A stretch of 64,000 bases of DNA. It comes from Datnioides undecimradiatus (taxonomy: Eukaryota > Chordata > Actinopteri > Lobotiformes > Datnioididae). Positions within the stretch are counted from its first letter, which is position 1, and each line of letters opens with the position of its first letter. The position numbers were made by a program, and so were the translations under genes. Below, in pieces: positions 10,701 to 25,020 of the stretch. The stretch lies in contig WARS01000044.1 in assembly GCA_008933995.1 (NCBI GenBank), positions 1,074,866-1,138,865 on the forward strand, read 5' to 3'. The notes beneath the pieces were generated by a model. That model was not told the DNA's origin and did no database searches. It worked only from the letters and a program-made list of their open reading frames with translations.

Positions 10701-13700
10701 GTTACTTAAATAAGTTATGGTTGTGCACTGACTAAAGCACCTGGTGGTGCACAGGAACAAAGTAACATTTACCACTGCAGAGACCATCAGGGCCTCCAGC
10801 TTAGCCTCACTGACCAGCCTCAGCAATGTTGCAGAATGGAAAGCTGTTGAGAGATCACCATGTCCCCAATGTACTACTACCACATTTTTCTGTTTGGTCA
10901 AACCACAGTGTATCTATCATTCTTTGCAACAATTACTCCAAGCTAAACAACAAATTAAATTATTTGCCAAAGCCTTTCAAACCCTCATTGATGACTTTTT
11001 CAGTGAATTGACTCAACGACCTGGCCACCCAAATGTTGTTTTCATTTCTGGCTTGTAAGTGGTCCAAAAGCATTTGTTTGCATTGACTGGCAATGATTAA
11101 AATCCATTTGCTACAATTTACAAGCCCTTTTGTAAGGTGATTTAAATGGTTCCAAACTTTATGGTATTTTTTAAAAATATTTTGATGACAACTTGTTATC
11201 TTTAGAGAAGATTATTTTATGCTCAAAAGTTACTTTCATGTGGGGAAAAAATCAAGTTCATCTTGTTTTGTTATTGTGGGAACAGCTTCACTCAGATCTT
11301 GTCAGCACAAAATCTGGGTCTTGAACCTTGGAAATACTGTGGCAGTAGTTTGAAGCTGTTTGATGTGGGTTAAAAAAAACACCTAACTACTGAAGTGACA
11401 CCTGTGGTTGGTTTCTGGTGCAGAAACGTCTTGATCAGCAGTGTTTGACTTTGACATAATTTCACTTCAAAGTAAGACCACAGACTTTTTCCCTGAGAAG
11501 CTATTGCAGTTCTCCAAACATTTGTTGTTGGTTCGTCCAAGAGCTCTGGATACTACAGATAATTGCTGTTATCAGTCTGGATTTGGGCTATTTAATATTT
11601 ATTGCATTGTTGTAATGTCTAATTTTTTCACAGAAACTGAAAATGCTCGAGAATGAATACAAGTGCCTCCTGAAAATAAATCGAGATCCACCCTTTAATA
11701 AATCAGGTATTGACACTGTCTACTGAAACTCATCGACTACCTGTGGATAGTCGGCTCCAAACCACTTTCATTGGATCAGTGTGATCCCCTTGTTATTTGA
11801 GGTCTTGTGTTTGAAAAGCACACGAACAAGATGCCTGTGAACATCTGTAATCGTACTGTGACTATGCTGGTGTCACAGGTCTGTACTGCAGTCGTAACTG
11901 GGATGGCTGGCTGTGCTGGGACGACACTCAAGCAGGAACCTACGCCTCCCAAAACTGCCCTGACTATTTTTCCAACTTCGACCCAACAGGTGAGCAGTAA
12001 CACTCATTCTTTGGCTCTGCTTCTGATCTTTCTCTGACCAGCTGGACTATAAAACGATCATTGGCAGGACTGAAGTTTATAATCACAGTTACAAAAATAT
12101 ATAGAGAAGTACAAATTCATTGGAGAAAGCATATTTACAGAAGCACATAACTGGCTTTTTCAGAAAAGGCTACTAAGTACTGTGGAGAAGACGGGCAGTG
12201 GTTTCACCATCCAGAGAGCAGCAAGACTTGGACCAACTACACACTCTGTGCTTTCAACAATAAAGACAGGCTGAAGGTAATGTTTACATAACTATTCATC
12301 AGAAAGATCATCACACATATAGTTTCTTGGTAACTAGACTTACCAGCACTGCTTTGTTTTTGTGGAAGTTCCAGACTTGTGGAAAACAGTATGCAGGACT
12401 GCAGCTTCATCTAAACCTCACACTATGTAGAGTATCACACACACATATCACATGGGTAAGCCTCACAGAGGAATAAAGATTTCCAATTGGAATGGGTTGA
12501 AAAAATACTGCATTGTTTTTGAGGAAAATCCTTTAAGACTTTACTGATAACAAGTACTTTTAGTAAAGATGCAAAAACAATATTATCTTTGATTTACTAC
12601 AAAATATACACTCAAAAGTCTCAAAATGTGTCATGACTTTTTATTTACCTCCCTGCTTGTGTTTAGTTTGATTGATCTTTGACTCAATTGTGTGTGTTTG
12701 ATGTTGACTTTACAAACATGAAGGCAGCCGCCCAGCTCTCAGGAGACACTGAGGTAGAGACTATTGACGAGGCAACTGTCAGTCCCATGATCAATCCAGA
12801 GGAGCAGGAAATAGTCAGGAAGAAAATCCTCGACAGCCAGTACAAGTGCTTTGAGAAAATGAACCGAGATCTGCCTTACAACAAATCAGGTGGAGACAAT
12901 ATCTCCTGAGATTCATTTCATCTTTTTATTATCGTAAGTCTTCGTCTGCAGATGTTCAACTCTTTGTATCTTTGTTGCTGTCAAAGGTCTGTACTGCAGC
13001 CGTAACTGGGATGGCTGGCTGTGCTGGGATGATACTCCGGCGGGAACTTACACCTCTCAAAACTGCCCCAATTATTTTGTTGACTTTGACCCCACAGGTG
13101 AGCAGTAACACTCAAGAGTGTTGCTCTCTATAAAAAGGTCTACTGATGCTCTGGCGCTTCATTTTAAACAATGAAATATTAATTTCTATAATGATGAATT
13201 ATTCACAAATGCTAACAGAACTTAAATATATGGACATGTCTGCATGGATTTGCAGAAATTGTTGGAGAATCTACATTTATTACATAATTGTTACTTTTAG
13301 AAAAGGCCACTAAGTACTGCGGGGAGGATGGGCAGTGGTTTCGCCACCCGGACACCAACAGGACTTGGTCCAACTACACACTCTGCAATGAAAACACTCA
13401 GGCAAAACTGAAGGTAATTCATTTTTCAAGATAAAGTAGCCATAGATCTATTGCGTGGTGGCCACACTGTGATGGGTCAGCAGAATCTTTTCCTTTTGGT
13501 CCATGGAGTCCTCTGGTATTAAGAGTGTGGGCAGAAACTGGAAACATGTAGTTCTGATGTATTTGCTCCTAAATATTGCACCAGACACCATTATTAACAG
13601 GCATTTTGTTTCCAGGATATATTACTATCCTGTACTGAGGTCCACAAAAATATTTAGAGACGGAAAGTAACATGAAAATGTAAGATCACACCTGATCCAG

Positions 13701-16700
13701 GTGAATGTCCAAATGCAAAGTTAACATTTCACACTGTGTTTGTTTATTTGCTATACAGAGCGCTCACTTTACAGGTAGCAGAAGGTTTTGTTTTCCTGTT
13801 CTAAAAAAAGACTTTGCATTTTTTGGAACAAAACCAAAGGTTGGTTTGGTCATTCGGTCATTGTTATCTACTGCCACTCTAGCGATCTTTAATTTCACAT
13901 CCTTTAACATTTTGTTTTATATTTCATAATGAGTTAACCAGTAACCTTTTAGCTGTGATTAATGATGTCATGTATACGTTTTCTGGAAAACATCTTTAGT
14001 AACAGAATACTGGACGACTGAAAGTTGTTTTTTTTTTTTTTATTATTGTTTTTATGCGCCCTAAATTATGTGAAACTACACAGTGCCAAATTTTGCGTCA
14101 CAACAGACTTTGCAGAAAAACATTTTCACTCAAAACCAAAACTGCCTTTTAAAATACACTTTTTCAGTTATTTTGTTTGCTTAAATTTCATGGTGTGCAA
14201 ACTTTCCACTTTCAATGCCAATGATTAGTCACCCTTTATCTCATTGAGAACACATTTTAAATTTTTTTTCTTAGTGAATATCCAGGGAAAAAAACAAAAA
14301 TACAATAAATCTACTCTGTTCTCCCTTCAGCAACAGAGAAAACAGCCAGTTGTAAATAAGAGCAACTTGTGAACAAAACCTTTACAAACAACTGCAAGCT
14401 GAAACAGCTGACCTGGCAAACTTGGGAGAAAAACTCAATTCTCCTGATCGATCATAAACAGAAATCAGCCGCTTCATCTGTTACCATAGAAACATTTTGG
14501 AAAACGTCTTAGAACAAACAGCCTCAGCCGTTTGAACCCAAATTGAAATAAGGCTAATTTAATGCTCACTGATTAATTTACACTGTACTGTCATACTAAT
14601 ATTTTACCAGATTAGCAGAAGGGAACCAGTGATCAGTTAAGATCACTATATAATAGTAATAATAAGATCACAATAATAAGTTAAGATTTTATTGATACAA
14701 ATTATTTCAGGAAAAAAGGAAATATTACTTCAATCCCCATACTGTCCATTATACAAACTAGTGTTGCATTTTTATCGGCTTTATACTGCACCAGTTCAAC
14801 TCTCATCTGCTATACAAACCAAAGCTGTGTTAAAAACTTTTTAGTGGAATGTAATAATGGACATTTTGTTTCAAAGTGAATCTTTTTTCTCTTTATTCTT
14901 GTGCCGTGCAGAGGTTTTTGCAAAATGTAACATTACTGTCCTTCTATCATTTTCATATAGAAAATTTACAGAATCTCACTGCGTCAAGAAATGCATCCTG
15001 CACATTGGGAATAATTGTCCACCAATATGTGGTCAAATCGAGACACATTAAAAAACACATGTGACACCTCTGAGACACTGTATTTCCTCTGTATATCTGT
15101 GCATCTGTATATCTGTATATGATTTACATATTATTTGATATTAACCAGCCCTGTATGTCCCTGTCATTTCACAGTCAGCGTACATCCTCTTTTACATGGC
15201 AATAGTGGGTCATGCTTTATCCATTGCGTCCCTGCTCATCTCCCTGGCCATTTTCTTCTATTTCAGGTAAGGAGTTCAATGTCATGTTCTTACCTTTCAG
15301 TATATGACGTTAACCATGTGAGACCTTTGCAGCAGTTGCAGATATTGATTGTTATCCAAATGGCTGCTACAACTTGTCAGAGTTCTGTGATGATTAATCT
15401 GTGCTAGCTTTGCCCTTAAAGGCTCAATCATCTTATCACTATCATAACAGTGTCTGACAGGAACACAGATGGTATTCACCACAGTCTCCTGCAGCCATTT
15501 CATTACTCATCATGGACAGTACTTTGGTCTCTGTCTTATTTGCAGTCAGCAGAATCTTTACTCTGCCTTCGTCCACACCAGAAAGTAAAATGAACAGTTT
15601 TAAACAGCTGCCCCAGAGGCAGACTGAGAAAGTTTCAGTGTTAATGAGTGTTGATGTTTCAGTCATATTTTATAATGTAATCAAAAGTGTTGATTGTTTG
15701 TTCAGAGAGCTGCTCTGGGGCACAAGACGTAATCTAAAACTGTTAAAAAGAACACAAACATTAGCACAGTGTTAAATTAACACTGAAGACATAATCAAAT
15801 TATTACCATCTTCACTATGGCACTGCTGTCACAAACTATTGAACTGACAATAGTTCTGCCGCTTCACTGCGTGTCATTTCTACACAACTTAACTGTCGGT
15901 AATTTCATGCCAACTAGGCTTCCTTGTGCTGCACATTTGTTTCATGGATATTTAGGATTCAAAACTGGAGGGCTGTGGTGTCCGTTGGTGCTTTGCTCTT
16001 ATTAGAAACGTGTGAACCTGAGTGCATTGCTCATTAAGGTTGTTCATTTCAACGTACTGCTTAATCCCAGAAGGAGAAAGTGCACAATTAATTGAGATAC
16101 TGCAGCTGAAATTCAATTACATGAGAGTTCAAAAATAACAAAGTGGATAAGGGGAAAGGAGTTATAATATTCAGTTAATGTTAAAACTGAAAATGACTAA
16201 GCCTAAGAAAAAGTTTGCAAACAGTGCAGAAGTCTGTACATTGTTGAAACTTTCCTGTTTATCTCTAGGAAGGAGAGGACTTTATCAACATTGTTTTCAA
16301 TGGCACAATTAGTTTGAGAATTTTACTCAGGCAGATATCTGTGAAGAAACTTGAATGCAGAGCCTAGGGGAGGAAAAAATTAACTTTATGTTCTGTAACA
16401 ATATTTGGAAAAGTTGCTCTCTTGGCTGTTGTTCTTTAGTGCTGCAGTTGTAAAATGTGATGTGCTGAAGGGTGTTGACCTCCTAAATGCAGCTGTTATC
16501 CAGAGCAGATCTTGTAAGAGACCCCCATTTTGCTGCAAAGTTTTATACACACCAATAAATCTCACGGCAGCGTTCAGGGCAGGTGCGTTATCCCCATAAC
16601 CCCATGACCCGCTGAGAGTCAAACTCTTAACTCAGATTGACAGAAATTCGGCGGGACATTCACAATTCATCAAGATCAAAAATCTCAGTAAAGTAACAAA

Positions 16701-19700
16701 GTTATTGACGTGGAAGATCTTTTATATCTTTATTCTTTTTGACCACAACTCACCAAATTTATAGCCAAAACACTTAAAATATTGGAGGCTTAATGCTGCA
16801 TTATAAGATCCAGATGTGAAGCTTACAGTGGAATGTGATGGTGTACAGCTGCACTAGTCTGTTATTTACAACTCGACATCAACACTGTCAGGATTCCCAG
16901 ATAAAAATACACCAGCTTGCCGTGGAAAAACAGATGTGGATGAACGGCCGACCTGAAGATGTTAGGACGTATGACAGCAAGAGCAACGTTGCCATAAGGA
17001 TTCAGTCTGTGTTTTGACATAGCCTTTCAGATAAAACCCCCTTGTATGTAAGCATTCAGCACCTCCTGCATTTCCTTTTATGTCTGGAGCTAAAGCGGGA
17101 CAAGTTTTTTTTTTTTTTCCTGTTGGAATTAACCATGGCCTCTGCCTGAGACAGTGAAAATGTGCAGTTGTATACACTGTTTTGTCCTGGCTTGAGGAAA
17201 TGTAGTGCTCTTCTCCTTTTTCATGGGTCTCTGGGGGTTTTTATGACTCATCAAAGAAAAAAAATTGGCCATGAGCAGTAGAAGAATATAACTTCTTACT
17301 GTACAGGACATATTTATAGTGGGCTATATTCTGCAAAATATATTTAGTAAAAGGTTTTATTCAGCTTTAAACTCTCTGTGAGCTACAGTGTATTTTACTG
17401 CTGCCCTAAAATTAAAACATTATTTAAACATTATTAACAATAAAACTACTGCAAGTGAACGGCTTGTAACAATTTTGATTCTAATAGTTATTTTCATTTC
17501 GCCTGTAAAGCATTTCATTATGTTATTAATTCCGAGTGGCCAGCCAAGGTAACAAGGAAGCGCCCTTGGGATCCATTATGCATTATTTAACAGTGTTTCT
17601 AGCACGAACTGAACATTTAGAGGCAATCCAGCTCATTGATCCCAGGGATTTTTTTATCCAACCACAATAAAGATCTAAGATGAAAGATCCCAATTATTTC
17701 ATAGTTTACAGGTCGTGGCAACATCTGGCAACCTTATTAAATTATTAATCTGCCAGTCATGAGTAACTGTTTGTCCTGTTTACCTCATTAGTTGTGGAAA
17801 GCTCTTTTTTCTTTTTGTGTCAGAGATCATTCCCAACAGCAGATGACTGTTTCATACCATGTGCTAGTATGTCAGCATGTTTACAAAATCAATCATGGTA
17901 TCTTTCTTCATGCAGGAGTCTGAGCTGCCAGAGGATCACCCTCCACAAGAACCTCTTCTGCTCCTATGTGCTCAATTCAGCCCTCACCATCATCAATCTT
18001 GTAGCAGTGGTCAATAATCCTGAAGTGGTGAGCAGAAACCCGGTAAGTATGACCTCAGGTGAATATTCTGAATATTTACTGCAGGAATGACCACATATGT
18101 TACTGGTCACATGTCTGCCTTTTAAGAGAAACAAGGCTACTAGTTATATTCACGCTAGTAACTCATAGAGATGAAGGAAATGCTAACTTAAGCATGGTGT
18201 TAAGCATGCTCATGGTGTTAAAGCTAACATGCCAATTTACTGTGTTTAATGTGTACTATCTTAGTTTAGCATGTTAGCATGCTAACATTTGACTAAATGG
18301 CATTAGATTAAAAGTTAAGGGGACATACGTATTACAATTCATCTTTAGAGGGACATAACTGTCTTTATCAAATTTCATAATTCAATATATTTCAAGATAT
18401 TTCAGTCTGGACTCCAGTGAAAGACTGACAGACTGATGACCTGTGTTGCTAAAAAGTGCCATTTACCAGAATGCAGTGTGGAAATTGTCTTGAAATGAGA
18501 TCCAAATGTATTCATAATTTATGCAAAGCCAATAAAATGCAAGGAAGAAAAAAAAAATCTATTTTCAAACTTCATTCGAAATTCATTCACTCTGCAAGGT
18601 CAGGCAATGTCAGGAAGTGAAATGTAAATGCAGTTGCTCTGTATTTTAAATATTTAAAAGTTTGTAGAACAGACTTTTAAGTATACCCTAATTAGTATTT
18701 AATCTCAGTGTGCCATATCTTGGCAGTGTCACTCGGTCAAAGTTTTCTCTCTCTTCCACATTCTCCTGTCAGAGTTTTGGAGCTATGCTGAATGCATTAT
18801 GTGAATTCTTTGAAACACTGAGGTCTGCTTTGATAGAGATGATAAATCTGCCTCTGAAGAATGCCTCACTATCAGGGCTAAACATAAATTCATGCGTTAC
18901 TTTTCAAAAACCACTCCTCTCTGGAAATAAAAATAATGAAATCCTCTTTACTTGGGGCTTGCTTAAAATTGTTGTTGTAAAGTTTTCCAAACTCCAAAAA
19001 AACTCATTTGCATCATATGTTTCCTTTTATGTGGAACTGACTAAAACTAAACAGATTTAAGGAAATAAAAAAATATTGTAAGGGTATCGCCTACTTAGTA
19101 AAAACCTCATTGCCCCAAAATGTTAATGTACAAAAACTGAATTAAAAAATAAAAAAAAAAGATCAAAGTACCCTACAAAAACAACAGACAGGATTGTAGA
19201 AGTTGGCTCACAGTGCACACAATCCCATTAGCCCCAGCCCGCTTTCAGCTGGAGCATCTCTGGCCAGACAAAGTACTAGAAACATCCAAGAGACAGCGAA
19301 GGCTTCGGCTGGGTTTGGGTTTGATTCTGCATCCTGCTGCTACTCTTCTTCATGCATTCACCAAAACTGTCCGGCTCATCCTGATTGCTGTCTTTATTCA
19401 CATCCCATCTCTGAATGTATCCAAGAAGCAGCCAGGAATGACAGCCATCATCATCAGTGTGATGAATTATATATATTTTTGTGCAGTGGCTCGTTTTTAA
19501 GCCTCTCCTCCTCACTATTTGTCAAAAAGGTTTGTGTTGAATCCGTTTCTTTCCAACATAGAACTGTCAAGTTGTGCTAACTCGCTGCAACACGTCAAAA
19601 CAAAAATTGGTCACCATAACCCAGCTTTTCGAGAGGAAGCAGAAAAAGAAATCACAAGCACCATTGGTTGGGATTCACGCGTGTCTGTTGAGAAACATTT

Positions 19701-22299
19701 CGAAATTTACTGCTGCCAAAGTGAGACTTATGAGCCTGTTTTCTGCACTGGTGATTTAGGAATGGTGGATTGTGGTGGAGATTTGCTCTCACAGAGAAAA
19801 CAAGCTCTTTGTATTCTCTCTGGTGTGGTGATATAGAGCCTGGTTTGGCCTGCCAGCAGTGTGGGGGAGTGAATCCCCAAAGCTTATGTCAAACCAGCTA
19901 GGAGGCTGAAAACATGAGAAACATCTACATGATCTATGGCAGCTTGATTTGTAAACCAGAACATTGTCGGTAACTTTACACATGGCTCGGTGAACCGAAA
20001 TGCCAAACAGTTGTGAATTTGTGAAAAGTGAGCAACTCTGCATATAGATATGAGTCCATGTCTGTTATAGTGGAGATTCCTCAAGAGGAAAGGAAAACGT
20101 AGGAAAGTGAGAGAGAGACATATGGCTAAATCTTTAGAAGTGTAAGACTGTTGTGTGTGTTTTTATGCTAAGAAGACCCCTGAGAGCAGCAGTTAATAGC
20201 AATGCCAGGATCTTTGAATTACACCATGGCTGCACACATGCTCTTTTACACAGAGGAATATGAATATTTCAAAAGGTATGCATCTGTAGAAACATTCTTT
20301 CATTGTCCAAATTGCAGAATGTGTTTGAGACAAAACAACAAATTCAGTACTTGTTTTTTCATGGTAAGAAACAAGTTATTAAAATAAGCTTCATTCAGAA
20401 GGTGTAATTGGGATGAAGCTCTCTTCTTGAAGAGAGAGTCTACAACAAAACAATGACTACAACAAACACAGGCAAACTAATTAAAATGATCAGAAAAAGA
20501 TTTTTTTTTTTTTTTAAATATCACCAAGCAGAATAAAAGAAGCTCAGAGTAATGAGTGTCTTATTCATGTGGACAATCTCTAGTAATATCGTAATGTTTC
20601 AAAAAGATTTCCATCAATAGCAAAGATCAAAATTGTGACATTGAAACTTTGTGCTCTTGTGATCCTTACAAGGTTTAAATAAACAAGAGGCAATTAAAAG
20701 AAGTCTGTTTCGAGGTACAGTAAAAGCAAACACCAGGGGGCCTAACACTGTTGATCAATTTAGGGGCTTGATTTGTAACCATCATTTGAAACAAAGCAGA
20801 ATCAGCCAGAAAAAAGTAATTGCTTGTCTTCCTAAGATGTGTATAAGAGACAGTTAATTAATTAATTAATATATATATATATATAAACAAGTTTAATGAT
20901 GGATTTGGTTTAAATCGCATGCAGACACATATTTATTTGATTTTAGTCACATAACCCAAATACAAGCACAAGGAAATCCATCTGAGTTTGGATGGGCAAA
21001 AAGCAGCCAACACAGCTGATGTATGAACCTGTCAATTAAGCTAACATGTCCAAAAACACAAGTCACTCAGAAATGTCCATTGAAATGAAATACATTTGTA
21101 AAAATTCCAGAGGTACACGTAAGAAAAATTAACACACTCTCGACTTTTGTGGAAGAAAAGTTAGTTTTAAAGAGACAAGTTTAGACTTTGTGATAAGACG
21201 TCAATATATTCAAGTTCATTGAAGGCAGTGTGTAGCAGTCATTAGCAGAATTACAGCTCATCCATAAGTGTCTTGTAATTATAGCATTTGTAGACTGTGG
21301 TTTGATAAGATTTGCATAATAATATGTCATCAAAGTCATCTCTTTCAAGAAATTGTAATAATAGTTCAATCAAAGAGACAGAATTCATAATGAGACAGTT
21401 TGTCATGTCGCTGTAATGTGTTGGATGCATGTCAAGTAAATTGCACTGTACTGCATGAGGTACTATTATGGACCAGCAAACCAAGGCGTTTTCTCACTTT
21501 CTTGGGCAAAGTGGTTCAAACGCAATTGAAGAGCACTCCAAATACAAAGAAAAATCATAAATTCCATCTCAGCTCACCTCCACAGGGGGTAAATGAATAA
21601 ACATCCTCTCTGTCTACAAAGTGTAGTACTGGCTAATGATCTTCTGCCATGAGGGCTTGGATCTTCTCTTATGTCCTGCTGTGATGACATCGAGAGTGTT
21701 TAAATTGATTCGTCCTAATAGATATATGTTTATGTGAAGATCAAAACAACTAACAAATATTCCTGCTTTGGCTGTCCCTCTGCAGGTTAGTTGTAAGGTG
21801 TTGCATTTCTTCCACATGTACATGTTGGGCTGCAATTATTTCTGGATGCTCTGTGAAGGCATCTACCTGCACACGCTCATTGTGGTGGCTGTGTTCGCGG
21901 AGGAGCAGCATCTCCACTGGTACTACCTCCTGGGCTGGGGTGAGTTGATTTACACTTGATTAAAACGGTTGTGTTATTTCTATTTGCATATTTATTCTAA
22001 TGTGTATTTTTTTATGCCATCACTGGACTCAATCACAGCTTGAAAACTCACTGAAAAGCATTTCAACAAGATGGGACCCAATCTAGTAGCCATAATTTAC
22101 TTGTGTCCAACAGGATCCTCGTACAGTATGTGAATCTGGACATGTTGACAGCTTTATTGGCCCTCCTGTTGCTCAGTGCATAGTGCGATCCTGTTTTTCA
22201 CCTTGTTCAAAACAGGAATAATGGGTACAGTCTGTCAAACAAGTAGGCGATGGAACTAAATAGATGGTCATCATTAAAAATGGGAGTATAACCTTGGGC

Positions 22300-22345
<46 letters not shown>

Positions 22346-24973
22346 TGTGAGAAAGAGAGAGAAAGAGAGAATGGAGGGCAGCCAGTTAGTTAGGTCCATC
22401 TGTGGCCGATATGCTGCAAGGCCTCAGTGGTGTGTGAAAATGGAGCGTACACGGGTTCATGTGTTTGTATCCAGATGAAAAGTAAAAAGCAAATCTGAGA
22501 CTATGGTGTTTTTTTATAGACATGAGGATGTCAAAGTTGATCCACTTTCTTTCAGTCTATCCAAGAACATACATAATATTTGTAAAGTAATAATTTATTT
22601 GACAAGGAAGTCTAAGACCAACAATATAACAGACCAGGCCTACCACATTTTTACCGTTGCATAAATGACAAATGAATTTGGTTAAATTCACTCAAGACCG
22701 CATATGGCTGCCATCTTTTTCCTGTCCAAGGCTTTCCTCTAGTGCCTGCATCTATCCACGCCGTGGCAAGGAAAAAGTATTTTGATGACAAGTGAGTAAC
22801 GTTCCAGAAACTTCTGCAAATAAACAGGAGATATTTACATGAATGTCTGTGTGTGGCAGAGATGTGTGCAGATCCATACCCGTGCATGTTTCTGTATGTG
22901 TGTGCGTGTGTATTTTGGACAGCAGACAGCACTGACTGATATGTTTTTCCCTCTGTAGCTGTTGGATGAGTGTGGAAACACATCTGCTCTATGCGGTCCA
23001 TGGTCCTATAGTGGCAGCACTTCTTGTAAGTCCGTTAATCCACTGTTTCAGGACAGTATAGGAGAAATACATGGATCTTATAGTGACAAATGCCGTTATT
23101 GGTCTGATTTAATTTTTTTTTTTTTTTTTTTTAACTTTCTGCAGGTGAATCTTTTCTTCTTATTAAACATTATAAGAGTATTGGTGACCAAGTTGAGAGA
23201 CACACACCGGGCAGAGTCCAACATGTACATGAAAGCAGTGAGGGCCACCCTGATCCTGGTGCCCCTGCTTGGAATACAGTTTGTTATTTTCCCCTGGAGG
23301 CCAGAGAACCGCCTAGCTGGGGAGGTCTATGAGTGCATCATGCACATCCTCATGCACTACCAGGTAGGCATGGAGCTGACAGCGTGGCACTGCAGTAATC
23401 AGAATTTCCATTAAAGTACCAGGTAGGAGCCCAAGGCAATTCAACAGTGAATTAAAATACAAAAAAGAAGAGTGCTGCTCTACTGCCTCTGCAGTTTGAG
23501 GTTTCCTGGACATGGTCATTGATGAAAAAAAGGAAAAGAACAATGTGTAGATATTGTAATCAATGCACTCTTAATATTAAAATGAATACCTAAAAGTAAT
23601 ATTTATGTAGTCCTGAACTCTCAGTGGCCAATTCAAAACTGGTTCTGAACCCAGCGCACTGTTGTCAGTCTCCTTGGCTCCTATCAGGCTAGAGATTTAG
23701 ACACATTTCCAATCATTAAAACCTTGTTTTCTGGCTTGTGATTGTTGTGATTGGCATAATTCACCACTGATTTATCCTTTAAAGAACCAGTTAGTCACTC
23801 CATTAACTTTATTTAACTACAAGTTAGGCACTTAATGACAACAGGCAGGCAGGGCATGAAATATTCAGGTACGATGTCAGTTCATCTACTTCGCAGCTAG
23901 GGGTTATGTTGCTTCAGCAGTTACTCTCAGTACTGCACGGTTGCTGTTTACATCACTGCTACAAAGTGATTTATTCTATTACTTCAGCAAAAAGTGCTAA
24001 TTATGTCTTCTTATTTTGCTTTTTAAGGGACTATTGGTGGCAACAATATTCTGCTTCTTCAACGGAGAGGTACGGTTTTGACAAAGCCTGTTTAGTAAGA
24101 ATTCTCTCATGCAACTCTCAGCAATAAAGTGCGTAAATTTCCAAATATTGAGCAGTTCTTTTACATATATCGGATCCTGGTAATGTTCAGTTTTCTGTGC
24201 CGTGTGTGCCAAAATAATGGTGTAGTTTCAATGGCGCCATTGCCATTTTGCAAAAGGTCAACCTGCGCATGTTACTCTGGGAGCTGATCATTCATGGAGC
24301 AATAAAAATGCTCATTGCTTATGACATTAAGTACGAGACATCAGACTCCATCAGGCAAAACATTTTCATATTTTGATTTTCCAGGTCAGATATCTGGCAT
24401 CTTGCATCTGTACCTGATAGCATATCAAGAAGTGACCCAAACACAGACTCAAAGTTGGATTTTTGGCGTTGAATACTTGAGTAAAATAGTTGTAACAACA
24501 CAGAGATACTACATCTGTCATTAGTCCAATTGTAACAGGTTATAAAGCATTGTGCTGCTCATCTCTTCTGAGACCAGTCTTGTGCTGCAGCAGCAAAAGC
24601 TGAAGGGTCATGTCAGGTGAAGAGTAAGACACAGTTTATAAATGACTGTATGGTTTCCAAGCCCAGCTGGAAATTGACTCTCCTGTCAGCCTTTCTAAGT
24701 CTGTCTGCAGCTGTCTGACTGTGAGCATCCTTAACTTGCTTCAGACACTTCTCCAAACGAAGATTTCCATTAAAGCCCAGATCTGGGGTTAATGGAGTTG
24801 TGGATACCTTTTCAGCTCTGTGGATCCATTGTGTGACAGATGTTTTCAAATGATGCTCAAGGTCTCCGCAAAAGCAAAGCCCCAACAACATGTGATGTAA
24901 GGATGGATTTTTAGCAGGTCCATGATGGTGTGATTACCACAGACAAATGAGGCAGTTACTAACTATTTGTGTG

Positions 24974-25020
<47 letters not shown>

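Larger units (their letters stand above)
18043..21785. other. calcr intron 15: repeats, no gene
   Basis: It contains a TTAGCATGCTAA-type repeat relic (about 18120-18450), the exact Tn5 mosaic-end sequence (20835-20853) and an adjoining TTAA/TA low-complexity tract. Overlapping open frames at 19203-19580 show no recognisable domain. Confidence 0.5.

Noticed and set aside
19203..19580. Overlapping open frames of 95-125 codons in a calcr intron
   Set aside because: Several frames are open at once on both strands, and the composition is Ser/His/Cys-rich without any known pattern.
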